A stretch of 64,000 bases of DNA from Gnetum montanum. Lineage: Eukaryota > Streptophyta > Gnetopsida > Gnetales > Gnetaceae. The position numbers and the translations under genes were made by a program. The DNA lies in contig MNCI01030902.1 of NCBI GenBank assembly GCA_015680685.1, positions 814,447 to 878,446 of the forward strand, in the 5' to 3' direction. The notes under the pieces are model-generated. The model ran no database searches. It saw only the letters and a list, made by a program, of their open reading frames with translations, and had not been told where the DNA came from. Position 1 is the first letter of the stretch. Each line of letters begins with the position of its first letter. Positions 47,532 through 59,340 of this stretch are shown piece after piece.

Positions 47532-48452
47532 ATTAGGAACTCCATTCCACTCTCTCTCTCTCATTCATCTATGCTTTCCATGTCTCACCTCACTGTCAAT
47601 TTCATGTTCTTGTTCAATGTCCTCGTTTGATGTGTCGAAATTATTAGGTAGTTTCTTCAAGGTTTTTGTACTTAACCTTCTATAAACATTAATCATCCAC
47701 AAGGCCCATAGACTCCTAGATTTGAAGTTATGCAAGGGCAATAAAAAGCCTGTGCCTACTTTGGGAAGGATCCACTTGCATATCTTTTGGTTGGGTTAGT
47801 TAATTTATTTATCCTTAGACACTCTTACAATCAAATCCTTTTGTTTACCTCATCAATGACATCCAATTGTGTTGTGAATTCTTAAACACTCTTCAAGAAT
47901 TTCCTTCCATTTGAACTTTTTCAAATTTAATGGACTGCTTATCTATTCCATCATATTTTTCAGCCTTTCCACTAACACTATTATCAAAATTCATCCATCA
48001 CAATCACAACCTAACCAAGTGTAACCACTGATGAGACAAGGTACTTCAAAGCTATATGTTACATATTGCACACTAATCCACAATTTTATTGTGATTGAAG
48101 AGGGAAGCATGGGTGGAACATGTGGACTAGATGCGAGACTATCCTCACAAAGGATGCAACAACAGTAGCACCATGTGATGAGGACTCTTCATGATCATTG
48201 AAGCTTCTTCCTTGCTCTTCAGCTACGAGAGGGTTGGATGTCAATTTTGTCCAAGGTGCTCTCTTCTCTTGTCATGAACACCTAATTTTGTAAAAGATTA
48301 TAATGCATACACTTGGGCACTTAGAATCTGTTTATTCTATCTACATCAGTTTGTATGTCAATCAATAATCCCATACCTACCCAATATTTTGTAAGGAACT
48401 TGTTCCTTCTCTTCTTCACTCAAGGACGAGTTTTTACTCAGTTGTGGGGGTA
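47532..48452 (+). other. F 3' UTR, last part, with polypurine tract
   Basis: It continues from 34238: GGAACTCCATTCCACTC matches CCTCCATTCCATCTTCTC of E near 42414. It includes the acceptor-like TTTTATTGTGATTGAAG (48089-48105) but only about 150 bp of following gene-like sequence before the tail, so F lacks the large env-position ORF. The polypurine tract GTGGGGGTA ends at 48452. Confidence 0.7.
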
Positions 48453-49275
48453 TGATGAATTATGTTTTGACTGGCTTCGATATCGAATATCCAATATCGA
48501 ATCCCAATATGTGATGTTGAATATCTGATATTGCAGGGTCTATACTAGCCTATTTATATAGCGCTTGAGCACATGATTTTCATATCAATTTTTGTCATAG
48601 ATAGTGAAGCTCTTGTAATTTGTTTTCTCCAAAGTTAGAATTTTTTTTGAGTGCCCACAATAGGAATTTGAGTGTGTATGGATCTTTGTTCGAGCACTAA
48701 TGTACCTGAAATAACAATGTGATGGGAATAAAAATGAACCCTTTTGATAATCCTTGCAGCACTGAGAATAGATCAACGTTTCCTTTAATGCATTTGGTAT
48801 TCATGCACTTTACTTTAATGCATCTTTATTAAGCAATTAATTTCTAGTTGTTAATGAACACAAGCACAACCACTTTGAGCATACATGTAGCACTTGGTAA
48901 CTTGTAAATGCTTAACGTTTGGTAACCCAACAACGCTACATGCATTCAGAATGTGTCTGGAGAGTGGAAACGAGTACTTGTATTAGGCTAGCTAAGTAGT
49001 AGACTAATTAGATATTGAATTCCTATACCTTTCATTCTTTTTTTAGGTGATTAAATTTATAAAATATAAAATGATAAAAATCATATACCTCAGTTGCACT
49101 TAACCATATACTTGTACCTCACGAGTGTTACTAAGAAGATAACGATCATTCCAATTAGATTTCATGTCTTAGAACTAGTATACTTAAGAACTTTAGGTCT
49201 ACGAAATTTGACTAGATCGCATGTGAACACTTGTGATTTGTATGGTTGGGCATAAGGGTATCTTGTTGCTCATTA
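48453..49275 (+). repeat. 3' LTR of element F
   Basis: 823 bp, TGATGAATTATG to CTTGTTGCTCATTA. U3 (48475-48540) carries TCGATATCGAATATC, CAATATCGAATC and GAATATCTGATATTG. TATA-like TTTATATAGCGC near 48553. The terminus has decayed from CATCA to CATTA. Confidence 0.85.
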
Positions 49276-49759
49276 AGTTTCTTATTGATAATTACACCAA
49301 GTATAATGTTTCATTTTGAATAATGTGGAAATAAAGAGTTAACATTAGAAAGAAAATAATTTTCTTTAAGATTGCACCAATCTTCTTTTTCTTAAGAAGA
49401 CATATTAAGAGGAAGATCACCAAATTTATCATCATCATCAATAATCTTTGAAAGGAAGCTTTCCATTTCTATTGTGAGGATTCACCATTGGAACTCTCTC
49501 TATCCTTAATCGAGAGCTTTCTTATTCCTTATCTAATTCTTTGTTCTTCTATCTTGTAACAAGTCAGCATGGGTGGTCGTTTGGTGGTGCCCCAATTTGG
49601 GCTTCCTCCCTTAACACTTGTTTATTTATAAGGTTGGTCCTGAGTTTCTTGCATAGTGCTCTCAGCTTCCCCCTTCCCCTTAACCCTATGACTTGTTCAG
49701 GTTACTGTAACTAATACACTGTAAATATCAATAGAACTTCTTTTTGGGGTTCGACATCC
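49276..49759. other. Unassigned stretch between element F and the LINE remnant
   Basis: No domain recognised. Bases 49541-49772 read on the minus strand begin TGTCGAACCCC, contain CTTATAAATAAAC and end AGAAGAACA. That would suit a short LTR, but no target duplication is visible. Confidence 0.35.
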
Positions 49760-51190
49760 CCCCAAATTTATCTAAATTACTTTCAACCATATTGAAATCA
49801 CCTCTAATAATTTAAGAAACTTTAGGCAAAGAGAAAAAATATTTTCAAACCTCTAATCGATCTTTCAAATTATTAAGAGCATAAATATTACATAGTCAAA
49901 AGTCTCCTTTTTAACTATGGTAAGTAACCCAAATAACTCTTCTAATGTTATCAAAACTAGAATTCAAAACTTTTTCAATCCAATTTTTATTAACATGAAT
50001 AACATCTCCTTTATTAACTTCATGAGTAGCAAAAAAAACAATGCAATTTTTTAAAATGCATTTACCAACAAAACTAATATCATGCACTAAAACCTTAATT
50101 TCTTATAGGAAAAGAAATCTAGAGATAAATGTCAGTTTAAAAGATACTCCTCAATAATTTTTGCTTGGGGCCTATCGAAAAGGCCTAAAACATTCTACAA
50201 TAAAACTAACATTGAGATGTGGGGGAGGAAGCTCTCATCCTTGATTTTTCAAGATCAGCATTTATGTTACAATCCATGTTACTAATAAGTACAAAATCAT
50301 TATTTAATAAAAAAACAGTTGTAACAATGGTAGAAGTTGAAAGAGAATGAGATATCTTTGAGGCTTTTAAATTGAAAGAAATATTTGTGGGCCTTTTTTA
50401 TGTTAAACTAGGTGAAATTTATTTGAATCAATATTTCGATTATTGGTCCTCACTGAAATTTTCTTTTATTTTTTCTAACAAGGAATTCTCTTTAAATATT
50501 AAGAGTTTATTATTACCTTTAAAATTAAAAGGATTAGTAAAAGGTTAAGAACTTGTTGAAGAAGATTTAATATGTGCTTGTTGAAAACTGCCATTGTTTT
50601 CTTTTTTGTTGTTTTCCTTTAAAAAAAATTTTTTATTAGAAATAAGACAAATTCCAATAACATGACCTTCACAAATTATAACAACGACAATAATTACAAC
50701 ATCTCACAAATTATAGTATGTAGTTTTTTGAGAAAAATTGATTACCATGTTTGAGTTTTAATTCTATACCATGTTTGAGTTTTAATTCTATTTTTCTTTA
50801 GTGTAAATTAATCTCTACAAAATCACATTTACACTATACATCATCTAGAAATGTTTTTGACTCTATCTTTATGATTGTGCCAATGTTGCTACCAATAGTG
50901 CCAATGTCGCTACCAATCACTTTTAAAATATTGAAAAATAAGAGAAATTTTTTAATTCAATTCAACATAGAATTTCATAGTAATCAAAAGAATAGGATCA
51001 AAATCCACTTTTCATTCCTAAGTGATAAAAGTATAAGTATTACGCTGATGATGCATAAAAACTTTATGATCCAACCATTTCTCATTCATTTTTCTCAACC
51101 ATTTGAGAGTTAGCCAATTCTATTAGCAAAAAGGATTCCAAAAAAAATAATGAACACGCAAACCATTAACTCCATAACGGCAATGTTTTT
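49760..51190 (-). pseudogene. LINE remnant: ORF1 (zinc-knuckle type) and endonuclease N-terminal part
   Basis: Minus strand. ORF1 (about 51100-50640) reads ILKVIGSDIGTI ... IKIESKTFLDDV and CDFVEINL. This is the pattern of the DUF4283-type domain of plant L1-like ORF1, followed by KIELKLKHGNQFF and a degraded zinc knuckle (CEGHVIGIC). A short tandem duplication gives IGSDIGTIGSNIGTI (near 50880-50920). The endonuclease (about 50200-49765) shows FFATHEVNKGDVIHVN, RVIWVTYHS and IIRGDFNMVESNLDKFGG, the last with the catalytic Asp and Asn of L1 endonucleases. Reverse transcriptase is absent, so the 3' end is lost. LINEs copy themselves by target-primed reverse transcription. Confidence 0.78.
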
Positions 51191-51199
51191 CCGACAAAA

Positions 51200-53260
51200 A
51201 TGTGTTGCCCATTTATTTCCATCTGTGATTGCTTGTCGGTCGCTGAATATGTATTTTTGCCTCCAAATCGGTACTATTTTTCTGCAGCATCGGATCCTGA
51301 CTCTCTTTACGTAATCATCATTTTATTTCATTTTCTCTTTATCATTTTTCTTTCCTCTTCTTTTTTGAAAACTCTTCCTAGTCTACATATTCGATTCTGC
51401 ATGTGTGATTCAGGTTTTACTGATTTTCTTTAGCAATTATAGGCTTTCTTTTGATTATGCAGTTGTATCCTCGACTAGACCCATTGAACCCATTGATGCC
51501 CTAGCTTTCTCTCTCGTACGATGCTTGTCCTTTAAGGCTTATAAAACAGCTCCTTCTTATGTACAAAATTGTTTTCCGTTTCTCATTATACATAATCTTT
51601 TCGCGTTCTTGCTCTTCCTTCTTTGGTTTGCATTTCATGCTGCAGCAGCAGTGTGGTTAGGACTGAAGAATTTTGTGTTGTCTTGTTTAACAGCATCGTC
51701 TGCAACACTCACATTTGGCACTGCATGCTTATCTGACAGCCCAAGATTCCAGGAAAGGAAACTTCTATCACAGGATATGCAACATTCACATTCCAGGAAA
51801 CTTCTATCACAGGATATGCAACATTCACATTTGCCATTGCATGCTTATCTGACAGCGCGAGATTCCAGTGGAAACTTCTATCACAGGATATGCAAACTTC
51901 TATCACAGGATATGCAACATTCACATTTGGCATTGCATGCTTATCGGACTGCGCGAGATTCCAGTGGAAACTTGTATCACATGATATATGAGTACTAGTG
52001 AGGAGTTTACCTTCTTGCTTTTGTCCTCTCAGCGCAAAACGAGAAATCATCAGTCACGCAATGAAGTCCAACTTTTGATATGCGAAACGGCTGGACGGTT
52101 ACGGTACTTGAAGTACGAAGACTCTTATGCAAATTTCAATAGAAGTATGAAGACTCTTCTGCTTTTGATTATGCAGTTGAACCTTAATATTATGTAAAAT
52201 TAAAATATTAACAGAAATCATCCAAGGAAAATCCCACACTGGATGCGATTTGTGCATCGTCATTTCTTATGTTGATGTAGTTATTAATTTGTGTATCGAC
52301 AAAGGATCTTACCTCGCTGGGTGCGCTTACGGGGTCGGTCCAAAATATAATAAAGGTCAATGGTTTTTGGTGGGCAGGGAAACCCTGCCTTGGGCGTTTG
52401 GACGCTCACTGTCTCTCCGGTTTGACTTCTTTTTCATTTAGCATTTAGTTATTTCGCAGATAACGCGAGTACCGATTAAATTGATATTTTGATATTTCGG
52501 CCCGAATATCGAGATGAATGTGGGCTTGATCATGAGATGTTCAGGCCGAGTACCGACTGACAATCGCAGTTACGCTTCCTGTGCAGGAACAGTTGTTGTT
52601 TAGATTCAAAATTTAAGTATCCAGTTGTCATTTCTGGACAGGGTACTAGTCAATTTTGTTTTTGTTATCTATTATAGCTGGAATGTATGTTCTGGGTGGT
52701 TCAAATTTGCAGCTGTAACGTTGTCTTAAAAGCGTTGGAAACTAAGTCGCCGTGGAAGAACTTGCATTGGCCTCACAATCGCGAAAGGCACTCTGTTTGA
52801 AGAGAAAACCCTTCTGATACGTTGTCACTCAATTCTCGAGTAAATAATGTGCACAATCAACGGGTGACGAAAGTTTGTGCAGCTTTTTCCTTATTCGCTT
52901 TTGTCCTATTCGCAAGGCCTTTACACCGAAGATGATCTTAACTACGCACGCCTAATAAGACGACCTGAAGCATTTTTTGCTTGGAAATCAAATCTCTTAT
53001 GTAAATGTTGATGTGTTCTGTTAAGTTACTTAAAAGACGTCAAAAGTATTTCTTTAAATTCAGGGACCTTTTCGTGAGTGAAAGCTGCTTTTGTGGTTTT
53101 TTTAACACCAAGGAAGTCCTGTTTTTGTAGTTGCCGGCTCACGAGAAAGCGAAGGCTACGTTGTTTTGGACAAATACTAAATTACGTCCAGTTCATTGTT
53201 TGGTTCTATTGTACAATACTCAAACTAGATGCATGGATTAAGGTTCTTGCATCCAGCTTC
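51200..53260. other. CpG-retaining low-copy stretch, possible gene-flanking DNA
   Basis: No transposon domain or internal match to the rest of the window. About 19 CpG occur in 270 bp at 52310-52580, whereas the surrounding element DNA has almost none. A TATA-like CTTATAAAACAGC lies at 51538-51550. Short duplicated strings occur (TTTTGATTATGCAGTTG at 51450 and 52156; CGAGTACCGA at 52465 and 52547). No convincing ORF with an ATG is present. It may be a promoter, UTR or intron of a low-copy gene. Confidence 0.4.
51700..51987. repeat. Tandem repeat with ~75-80-bp full units and ~38- and 22-bp partial units
   Basis: CAACATTCACATTTGGCATTGC... occurs at about 51703, 51819 and 51915, with partial units at 51780 (ending AAACTTCTATCACAGGATATG) and 51893. 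Each full unit contains CATGCTTATCTGACAGCGCG and GATTCCAG, followed by AAACTTCTATCACAGGATATG. The frame through it (51369-51998) is open but has no ATG before the repeats. Its upstream half codes for a hydrophobic segment (FLLFLLWFAFHAAAAVWLGL). Probably not a gene. Confidence 0.8.
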
Positions 53261-53380
53261 CATCTGATTTTTGCACCGTGGGATCGTTAGCTTTTTTCAA
53301 TGATGGCCGAGTTGTGAAAGTACCAAATAATAACTTACATGCCCAATGGTGTTGTGTGCTCTCTGTGGATATTCAAAGGT

Positions 53381-54199
53381 AATTCAAAATCTTAGGGTGA
53401 ATGGTAGCCTTGAATTTATGGTCTCCTTGGCTTATTTATGTGATAAATAAAATCTTTAAAAATTAGTTTTAAATCCTAAAACTAAAAGTTTTACTTTCCA
53501 TCACTTTCGAATCATTTAGATTCCTTGGATATATCTCATCAATTTCAAAATTCTTTTTATAATTTTTTTTTAATTTATAACTCAATATTACCTGGTAGAA
53601 TCAAATCTTGGGTTACAAGGCCAACACCTCATTGTTTCCGTGTGAAGTTAATTTTGCAAAAAAATTTGGCTGAAACCAAGGAAAGATTTATTTAATATTT
53701 CTTGTAAGTTTTTAAAAGTTTCCTTGAATGGCACATTTGGTGTACTGTAGTTTGTGATTTTAGGGGGCATGGTGGAAGACATTGACTTCAAGATGTATAC
53801 GTGTATTATGAATGATCCAACTTCAATGGCGGACTTGAAAGCTGCTATCTTTTTAGTTCGGATATTTTATCGTGAATGGTGTTGTATTATTAAATATCAA
53901 AATTAATTCTGGGTGCATCCAGTTGATGCATGGTGTTCATCAAGTTTGACTATTGATTTTGTGTAAATTCTATGGCATTGAATACCTATTTCAAGACTTC
54001 ATGTTTTGTTTGTGGGTTTCTATTTTCAACTTGCTGGGATGCAAGGTAAATAAATGTAGATGTATATTTTACAACTATTCGAAGAAACAACACTTTAAAG
54101 GAGATTATTTTAAATGCTTTATCGTGTAACTTTGTCTTGCTTACTAAGCAAGATCAATGTAGCATTTGTAGGGTCATTTTTCTTGTAATGTTATCAATT
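53381..54199. other. Unassigned AT-rich stretch
   Basis: No element homology seen. A short ATG-initiated frame (45 codons, 53769-53906) is present but has no recognisable domain and no supported splice partner. Confidence 0.35.
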
Positions 54200-54214
54200 C
54201 ATAGGAATTAATTC

Positions 54215-55861
54215 ATGTATTCCATCTTCAGATCAAACATTTCTTGCACCATTTCTTGCACCACTAAAAGAAACCTTCTTGTCAAAGTTCCAAGGTCTTC
54301 CCAAAATGACATCAACATAATCAAGTGGAGGAATGTCATAACATACCTTGTCTTTAAAGGAACCTATTTTGAAAGACAAAATATACTTCTCCTTCACTTA
54401 TTTGAAAGCCAATGAATTCTATAGGGCCTAGGGTATGGAAATGTCTTCAAGATAATCTTAGAAATAGGCTTTTAAGAAATCACATTTTCTATAGCACCAC
54501 CATTAAACAAAATGTGTATCCATTTACCACTATTAAGACACCTAGTGTCAACCCTAAAGAGTAGTTTTCCCAGAGGATCCTCATTATTATTCACAATTTC
54601 CATAATGTTGCAAGAACTAATTTCAGTTATATCTTCAATTTTAGGATTATGAGGATTACCTTCAGTGGAGGATTCTCCCTCTTTTAAGGTTTGAAGTTCC
54701 TTTCCTTTGGAGATATTTTGCTTTTTACACTTCCATTGCTTGTGTTCCTTTCTACCATAGTTGAAACATTGAAGTTTGGATGCATAGCTATTACCTTGAT
54801 TATTTCCATTGTTGGAGTAGTCTTTCTTGGAATCTTAGCTCTCCTTAGACTTCTATTGATTCTCCTTGGTGTATCCTTTGGCATTTCCCTTTTTCTTGGC
54901 TTCTTTCTTACCTTTAGAATCTTTGGAGTCTTTGCCATTAGAAGATTTTGGATCTCTATCATAGCCTTGGAGTTTCTTCTTAGCCTTAGAAGCCAACTCA
55001 AAAGCCTCATCCAATGTCTGGGGTCTCATAAAAGGTTAGCTCTTGTTAATACTCCCTTTTGATTTTTCCTTGAAAGTTTGATATTTTCTCATAGTCATTC
55101 AAATGAACTTTTGTAAGCTTGAAAGCCTTCTAAAAATCCATGTAGTAGTCCTCATACTCTTATCATTCTACCTTAGGTATTTTAATTTTTGGATGTCTTC
55201 TTATCTATGACAAGTCTTCTCAAGTTTTTGATTGAGACCTATCCATGATATGAGTGTTATTTTACATCTTGTAAAAATGACTTTCCTTCTCCTATATAAG
55301 TGTCATGCCTTCCAATTTGGTTTTAGCATATGACACCTTTTGATGATTTTATACATCTTCAAGTTCAAAGTACATGTTAATCATTTTAATCCAAGAGAGG
55401 AAAGATTCAATTCCTTTCATTCCCTTGAAGGAGTTGACCTCAACATGTGGTATTCTTGAAGCACGTCTGAAAGCTTTTGCAAGAGTGACTTCATTTCCTT
55501 CACTTTACTTCCTTTGAGGCTTAGAAGAGATCTTTTTTCCTTTTTAAGAAAACATGAAACCTTGAGTCTTATTTTCAGCACTAGGAGCCTGAAGAAAAGC
55601 ATCACCTTGATCTTCTCCTTCTTCAAAGTCTTCATTGTTAAAAGGAAGATCATCTTCAAGGGATGTCATTGATGAATGTCTTGAAGAAGATCTTGATGAA
55701 GAATTGCATGAATTATACCCTTACTTAGATTCTTTTGGTGAGGCAACATATCCTTTATTCTCTTCAATCTTTCTAAGTTTCTCAAAAATGACCTTGAGAT
55801 CTTTTCTTATGTCATTCATGTTTCTTAACAAAGCTTGAACTATATTGTTTTTTGGAGGCAT
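54215..55861 (-). pseudogene. gag and protease of chromovirus-like element I
   Basis: Minus strand, start ATG at 55859-55861 (MPPKNNIVQALLRNMNDIRK). The gag body is degraded by frameshifts: PFMRPQTLDEAFELASKAKK near 55020-54960, then a Lys/Ser-rich stretch. The zinc knuckle CFNYGRKEHKQWKCKK (about 54775-54725) has Tyr for the second Cys and Glu for Gly. Protease: ILFNGGAIENVIS (about 54510-54470) is the D-G-GA active-site loop with Asn for the catalytic Asp. DVILGRPWNFDKKVSFSGA (about 54320-54265) is the conserved second motif, typical of chromoviruses. Confidence 0.78.
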
Positions 55862-56205
55862 GATAGAAATTATTCAAAATGATTTGCTTCATAAAATTTT
55901 ACAAGGAAAGGTGAAATATTCAAGAATGCTCAAGGAATAAAAGTAGGAATACTCAAATCTTATAAGAAATGAGTTTAGATCTTCAAATCCTAGCTATTGC
56001 AGCCCATGGATGTTCAATTCTACAATTATCTTCAAATTCTAGAAATATATGACAAACTTAGGAATTAAGAGGAAACTTTCTAAACCCTACGATGAGTGGA
56101 ATAAGTAGCAAGAGAGAATTCACTTGAGCATGAGAATTTGAAGTGATTCTTTGCAATTGAGATGAGAAATATCTACTTGAATGCAATTGTCTTTAATTCC
56201 ACACC

Positions 56206-56223
56206 AATTTGATATTAATCTAA
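56206..56223 (-). other. Primer binding site of element I (initiator tRNA-Met type, decayed)
   Basis: The minus strand reads TTAGATTAATATCAAATTGG after the LTR; TTAATATCAAA corresponds to TTGGTATCAGA. The paralogous site of element K (62048-62063) is closer to the consensus. Confidence 0.5.
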
Positions 56224-57088
56224 TGATGCTCTTCCTTGGATTTCATAATCCAAGCTCTCTCAATGTTAAAAATAGAAAATTTGAATAAGAAAAATTAAAT
56301 TTTTATTCTTATGTAAATGAAAAATTTATAGCAAAAAGGAAGCACACATTTCCAAGGAAAAACAAGAGATCCAATCCTTATACACACTCAATCAAAGAAA
56401 TCACACTTACACAAGGATGATGATCAAGGCACTAGGTCAAGTATCTATCTCTCTACTCTTTTCTTGCAACTTACCTCTCACTCCTTAACTCTTTTTCTCT
56501 CCCTAGACTCTATTAATCTGATTGAAGACTTAAGAGTTCTATTTATACCTTCATCATTGTCTCTTCATCTTTTCCCTCTTAATATCAAAACTTAAATCTT
56601 TAAAAATTCATAAGAAAATGTCTCATGTTCATGTAAAACATCCTGGAGGATAGTGTGACATCTTGCCCAAACATTGGTGGTTTTAGAGGAGACATCTAGA
56701 GTTAGGCTAAGATGTCTTGAGTTTAGTTGAGATGTCTTGGACTCGTTGTTTTGGCATAGCTAGGATGTATAGAATCAAGCTAAGATATCTAGAAAATACT
56801 TGAGACATATGGTATGCAACTGAGAGATCTTGAATCAGGTGAAGACATCTCACCTACAAAGGCTTGAAAGAAAGAAGCTTATTTTAAGATCTTGAACCTC
56901 TAAACATCTCTAACAAGTCTCAATTGATCCCCAGAATTCCCTAAGCATATCAAAATAGGTATAAAACACCTCTAAGAATGTCAAAGCACCCTACAATCAT
57001 CATCAATAAGACAAACATAAAAGACACACACAAATCATATACACAAACACATTGAAGATGATACATAAGCTAGGTGATGTCCTCATCA
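56224..57088 (-). repeat. 5' LTR of element I
   Basis: 865 bp on the minus strand, TGATGAGGACATCACC to GGAAGAGCATCA. At about 56620-56860 it contains repeated AGATGTCTT and AGACATCTC motifs, as does the LTR of K. Confidence 0.75.
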
Positions 57089-58200
57089 ATAGGATCCTAA
57101 ATATTCTTTAAAAATGCTACTTTTGGTTAAGTATGTTTACCCAAATTTTAAAAGTTATGAAGGATTGTTAACATGTTAGAAATTAAAATGGGAATGATAG
57201 TAGATGGTCATTATTTGTAATTGTCTATTTCTAACTTGCCATGGAAGATTATGTTTATGGATTTCATTGGGGGAATTACAAAAACTAAGAGTGGAAATGG
57301 TTCTATTTTTATTATGATAGATAGATGTACCAAAATGACATATTGTATTCCTTGAAAGAAGTCAAGTGATGCTTCCCATATTATAAGTTTACTTTTCTAA
57401 CATCTTATTCATTTGCATGACATTTACTTTTCTTTTACAAGTGATAGGGATGCAAAAGTTACCATCCATTTTTGAAGATTCCTATGGAGGATTTTGGAGA
57501 CTAAGCTAAATCATTCAGGTGCCTATCATCCTCAATTTGATAGATAAATTAAAGTGGTAAACAAATCTTTGTTAAAAATTTTATGATGTTTTTATGATAA
57601 TCAACCAAGAGATAGGAGAATTTCTTGTCTCATGTTGAATTCTCTTACAATAACGCATTTCATTCTAGCATTAGAAAAAGTTATTTTAAGACAAATTATG
57701 ATTATAGTCCTAGAATGTTGGATGATGTAAATTTTTTTTATGGGAAAGCATAAGTGAGTGTTGAATTTATGCAAGAAATAAAAGACTTGCATCCCCAAGT
57801 GAAGGAATGGTAGATTAAGAAGGATAAAGAGATGTACCAAAAGAAGAATGAGGGAAATATGAGGTCCAAATGTGAGGTTGATGTATTAGTATGAATCCAT
57901 TTGTAAACGAAGAGGCTAAGGGGAATCAATCTCTCAAAATTGAAAGTAAAATGGATGAGGTTTTTCAAAATAAATGACAATTTTTATGATATTTTAATTC
58001 CTAGTATTGTTGGCATGGATTTTTTTTTCAATATTGCAAATTTGATTCATTATCATGGGCCTAATAATCACCAAACCTTGAAGAGAAACATGGAGGAGTT
58101 AAAGGTTGTCATTATTGATCCTAAGTCTTCAAAGGAGAGGAAGAAAATTGTCTTAAAGAAGATGGAGGCTTCAAGCATGAGTATATAGAGGTTTGAGCAT
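57089..58200 (+). pseudogene. Integrase of chromovirus-like element J
   Basis: Plus strand. Decayed zinc-domain end at 57110-57200. Core at 57235-57600: MDFIGGITKTKSGN, MIDRCTKMTYCIP, LHDIYFSFTSDRDAKVTIHF and NHSGAYHPQFDR. The Asp residues of MDF and SDRD are present; the GQ of the Q-T-D-G-Q motif is lost. The C-terminal part (57930-58070) has FKINDNFYDILIPS and FNIANLIHYHG, typical of chromovirus integrase C-termini. No RT precedes it, because the LTR of element I (opposite strand) ends at 57088. Stops are present. Confidence 0.8.
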
Positions 58201-59340
58201 TTAATCCATTGGAATCATTAAGATGTTATCAATGTTATATGGGTATATGAGTTTAGGCCATCCCTTTTGTCTTTTTTCATAATGAATGATGAAATTCTAT
58301 TTTTTTTCTTTTGGGTGGATCTCTACCTTTGTTGGGGTGGGACTCCACCTTCTCTTTTGTTTCTATTCTATAGTGAGAGTTTTGCTCACTTTGATTTGTA
58401 GTTGTATCTTTTCTGTTAATATAACTGTGACCTTTTATTAGAAGAAGAAGAAGTAAATGCATAGTTCTACCCCTCTTCAAGCTATAAATAGGGCTAAAGG
58501 CCCTCTCATAGGCTCTTGTTGGCTAAGTTGAACTATGCAATTGCTGCTATTTTCATTTGAAGTTTGAAGGAGGAGAAATTTTTTGCTGCTAAAGTCCCTT
58601 GAGACTTCAAGCTATTTTTTCTTTTCTTGTTTTCCTATTTCACAATGTCCATATGTTGTTTTGGTTTAGATTTTCATTTTAGTTATTTTACACTTATCTC
58701 AAAAATCTCAATCTCACAATCATTTCACATTGATCTCATATTGATTTCACATTATTTCATAATTTACAGCTAATCTCACAATATTTTCAAGTTTATCTCT
58801 CAATTATGTTTCATGCATGTTGAATTTCTACCAAGTTTCTATAGATTTATGATGTTTTATGTATCAGTAATGCAATATGTTTTAATTCTAAGCTAGTTTG
58901 AATTGTATCTCATAATTTTTAGGAAATCCATTTAAAGGGTTTTGAGGTGATTATTCTGGATCTTCTTGAAAACCCCATTTCAATTTTAATTTATCTATCA
59001 ATTACAATTCATTTTATGATTGTAGGCACATTGAGGCATGAATTTGAATGTTAAAAATAGTTCCAAATGAATTAATACTTGGATCTAGGTGTTTTCATGA
59101 GATCTCTCATGAATTGAAATTCTTTTTACAAAGTTTTAAAAATAGGACATACAACCCTCAAGTTTGCATTTCAATTTTACCAACTTGTTGATTCATCCTA
59201 AAATCAATCTGGATATGTACTTTGATTATTTCATTCTATTAAATCCTTAAAGGATTGGTCTTAAATTGTCCTCAAACTAATTATTTGAAGTGATTTTGCT
59301 TTTAATTTTATGTAGTAGGTCCTACCATGACCTCATCATG
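58201..59340 (+). mobile_element. Probable 3' end and LTR of element J
   Basis: It follows the integrase directly and has a TATA box (GCTATAAATAGGGC, TATAAATA at 58483-58490) with a GAAGAAGAAGAAG run upstream. LTR boundaries could not be fixed because no second copy is in the window. Confidence 0.4.

Larger units (their letters stand above)
30030..49275 (+). mobile_element. Athila-like element F, 5'-truncated, with two later insertions
   Basis: Plus strand. It begins abruptly at about 30030 in the protease-RT linker (CTATTGGGGAGAGTTG, as at 38478 in E), next to the tandem array. Pol remnants run to about 31860 and the 3' UTR to 48452. That UTR is interrupted by a solo LTR (32164-33500) and element E (34239-47531). 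The 3' LTR is 48453-49275. No 5' LTR or gag is present. Confidence 0.82.
54200..57088 (-). mobile_element. Chromovirus-like element I: 5' LTR, gag and protease end only
   Basis: Minus strand, 5' LTR on the right (56224-57088), primer site, gag from 55861, protease to about 54215; RT and integrase are missing. The left break lies at about 54200. The right flank begins ATAGG; no duplication can be tested because the other end is gone. Confidence 0.75.

Noticed and set aside
49541-49772. Short solo LTR (TGTCGAACC...AGAAGAACA on the minus strand) with a TATA-like box
   Set aside because: No matching target duplication and no second copy in the window.
51369-51998. 197-codon membrane protein gene
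   Set aside because: No ATG before the repeat region, the C-terminal part is a translated DNA tandem repeat, and the opposite strand is open over much of the same span.
53257-53906. Possible two-exon gene (open stretch 53257-53378, GT donor at 53379, AG acceptor at 53762-53763, open stretch to 53906)
   Set aside because: The splice phases do not fit: joining leads to a stop within a few codons. Each open stretch is short enough to occur by chance and neither has a recognisable domain.
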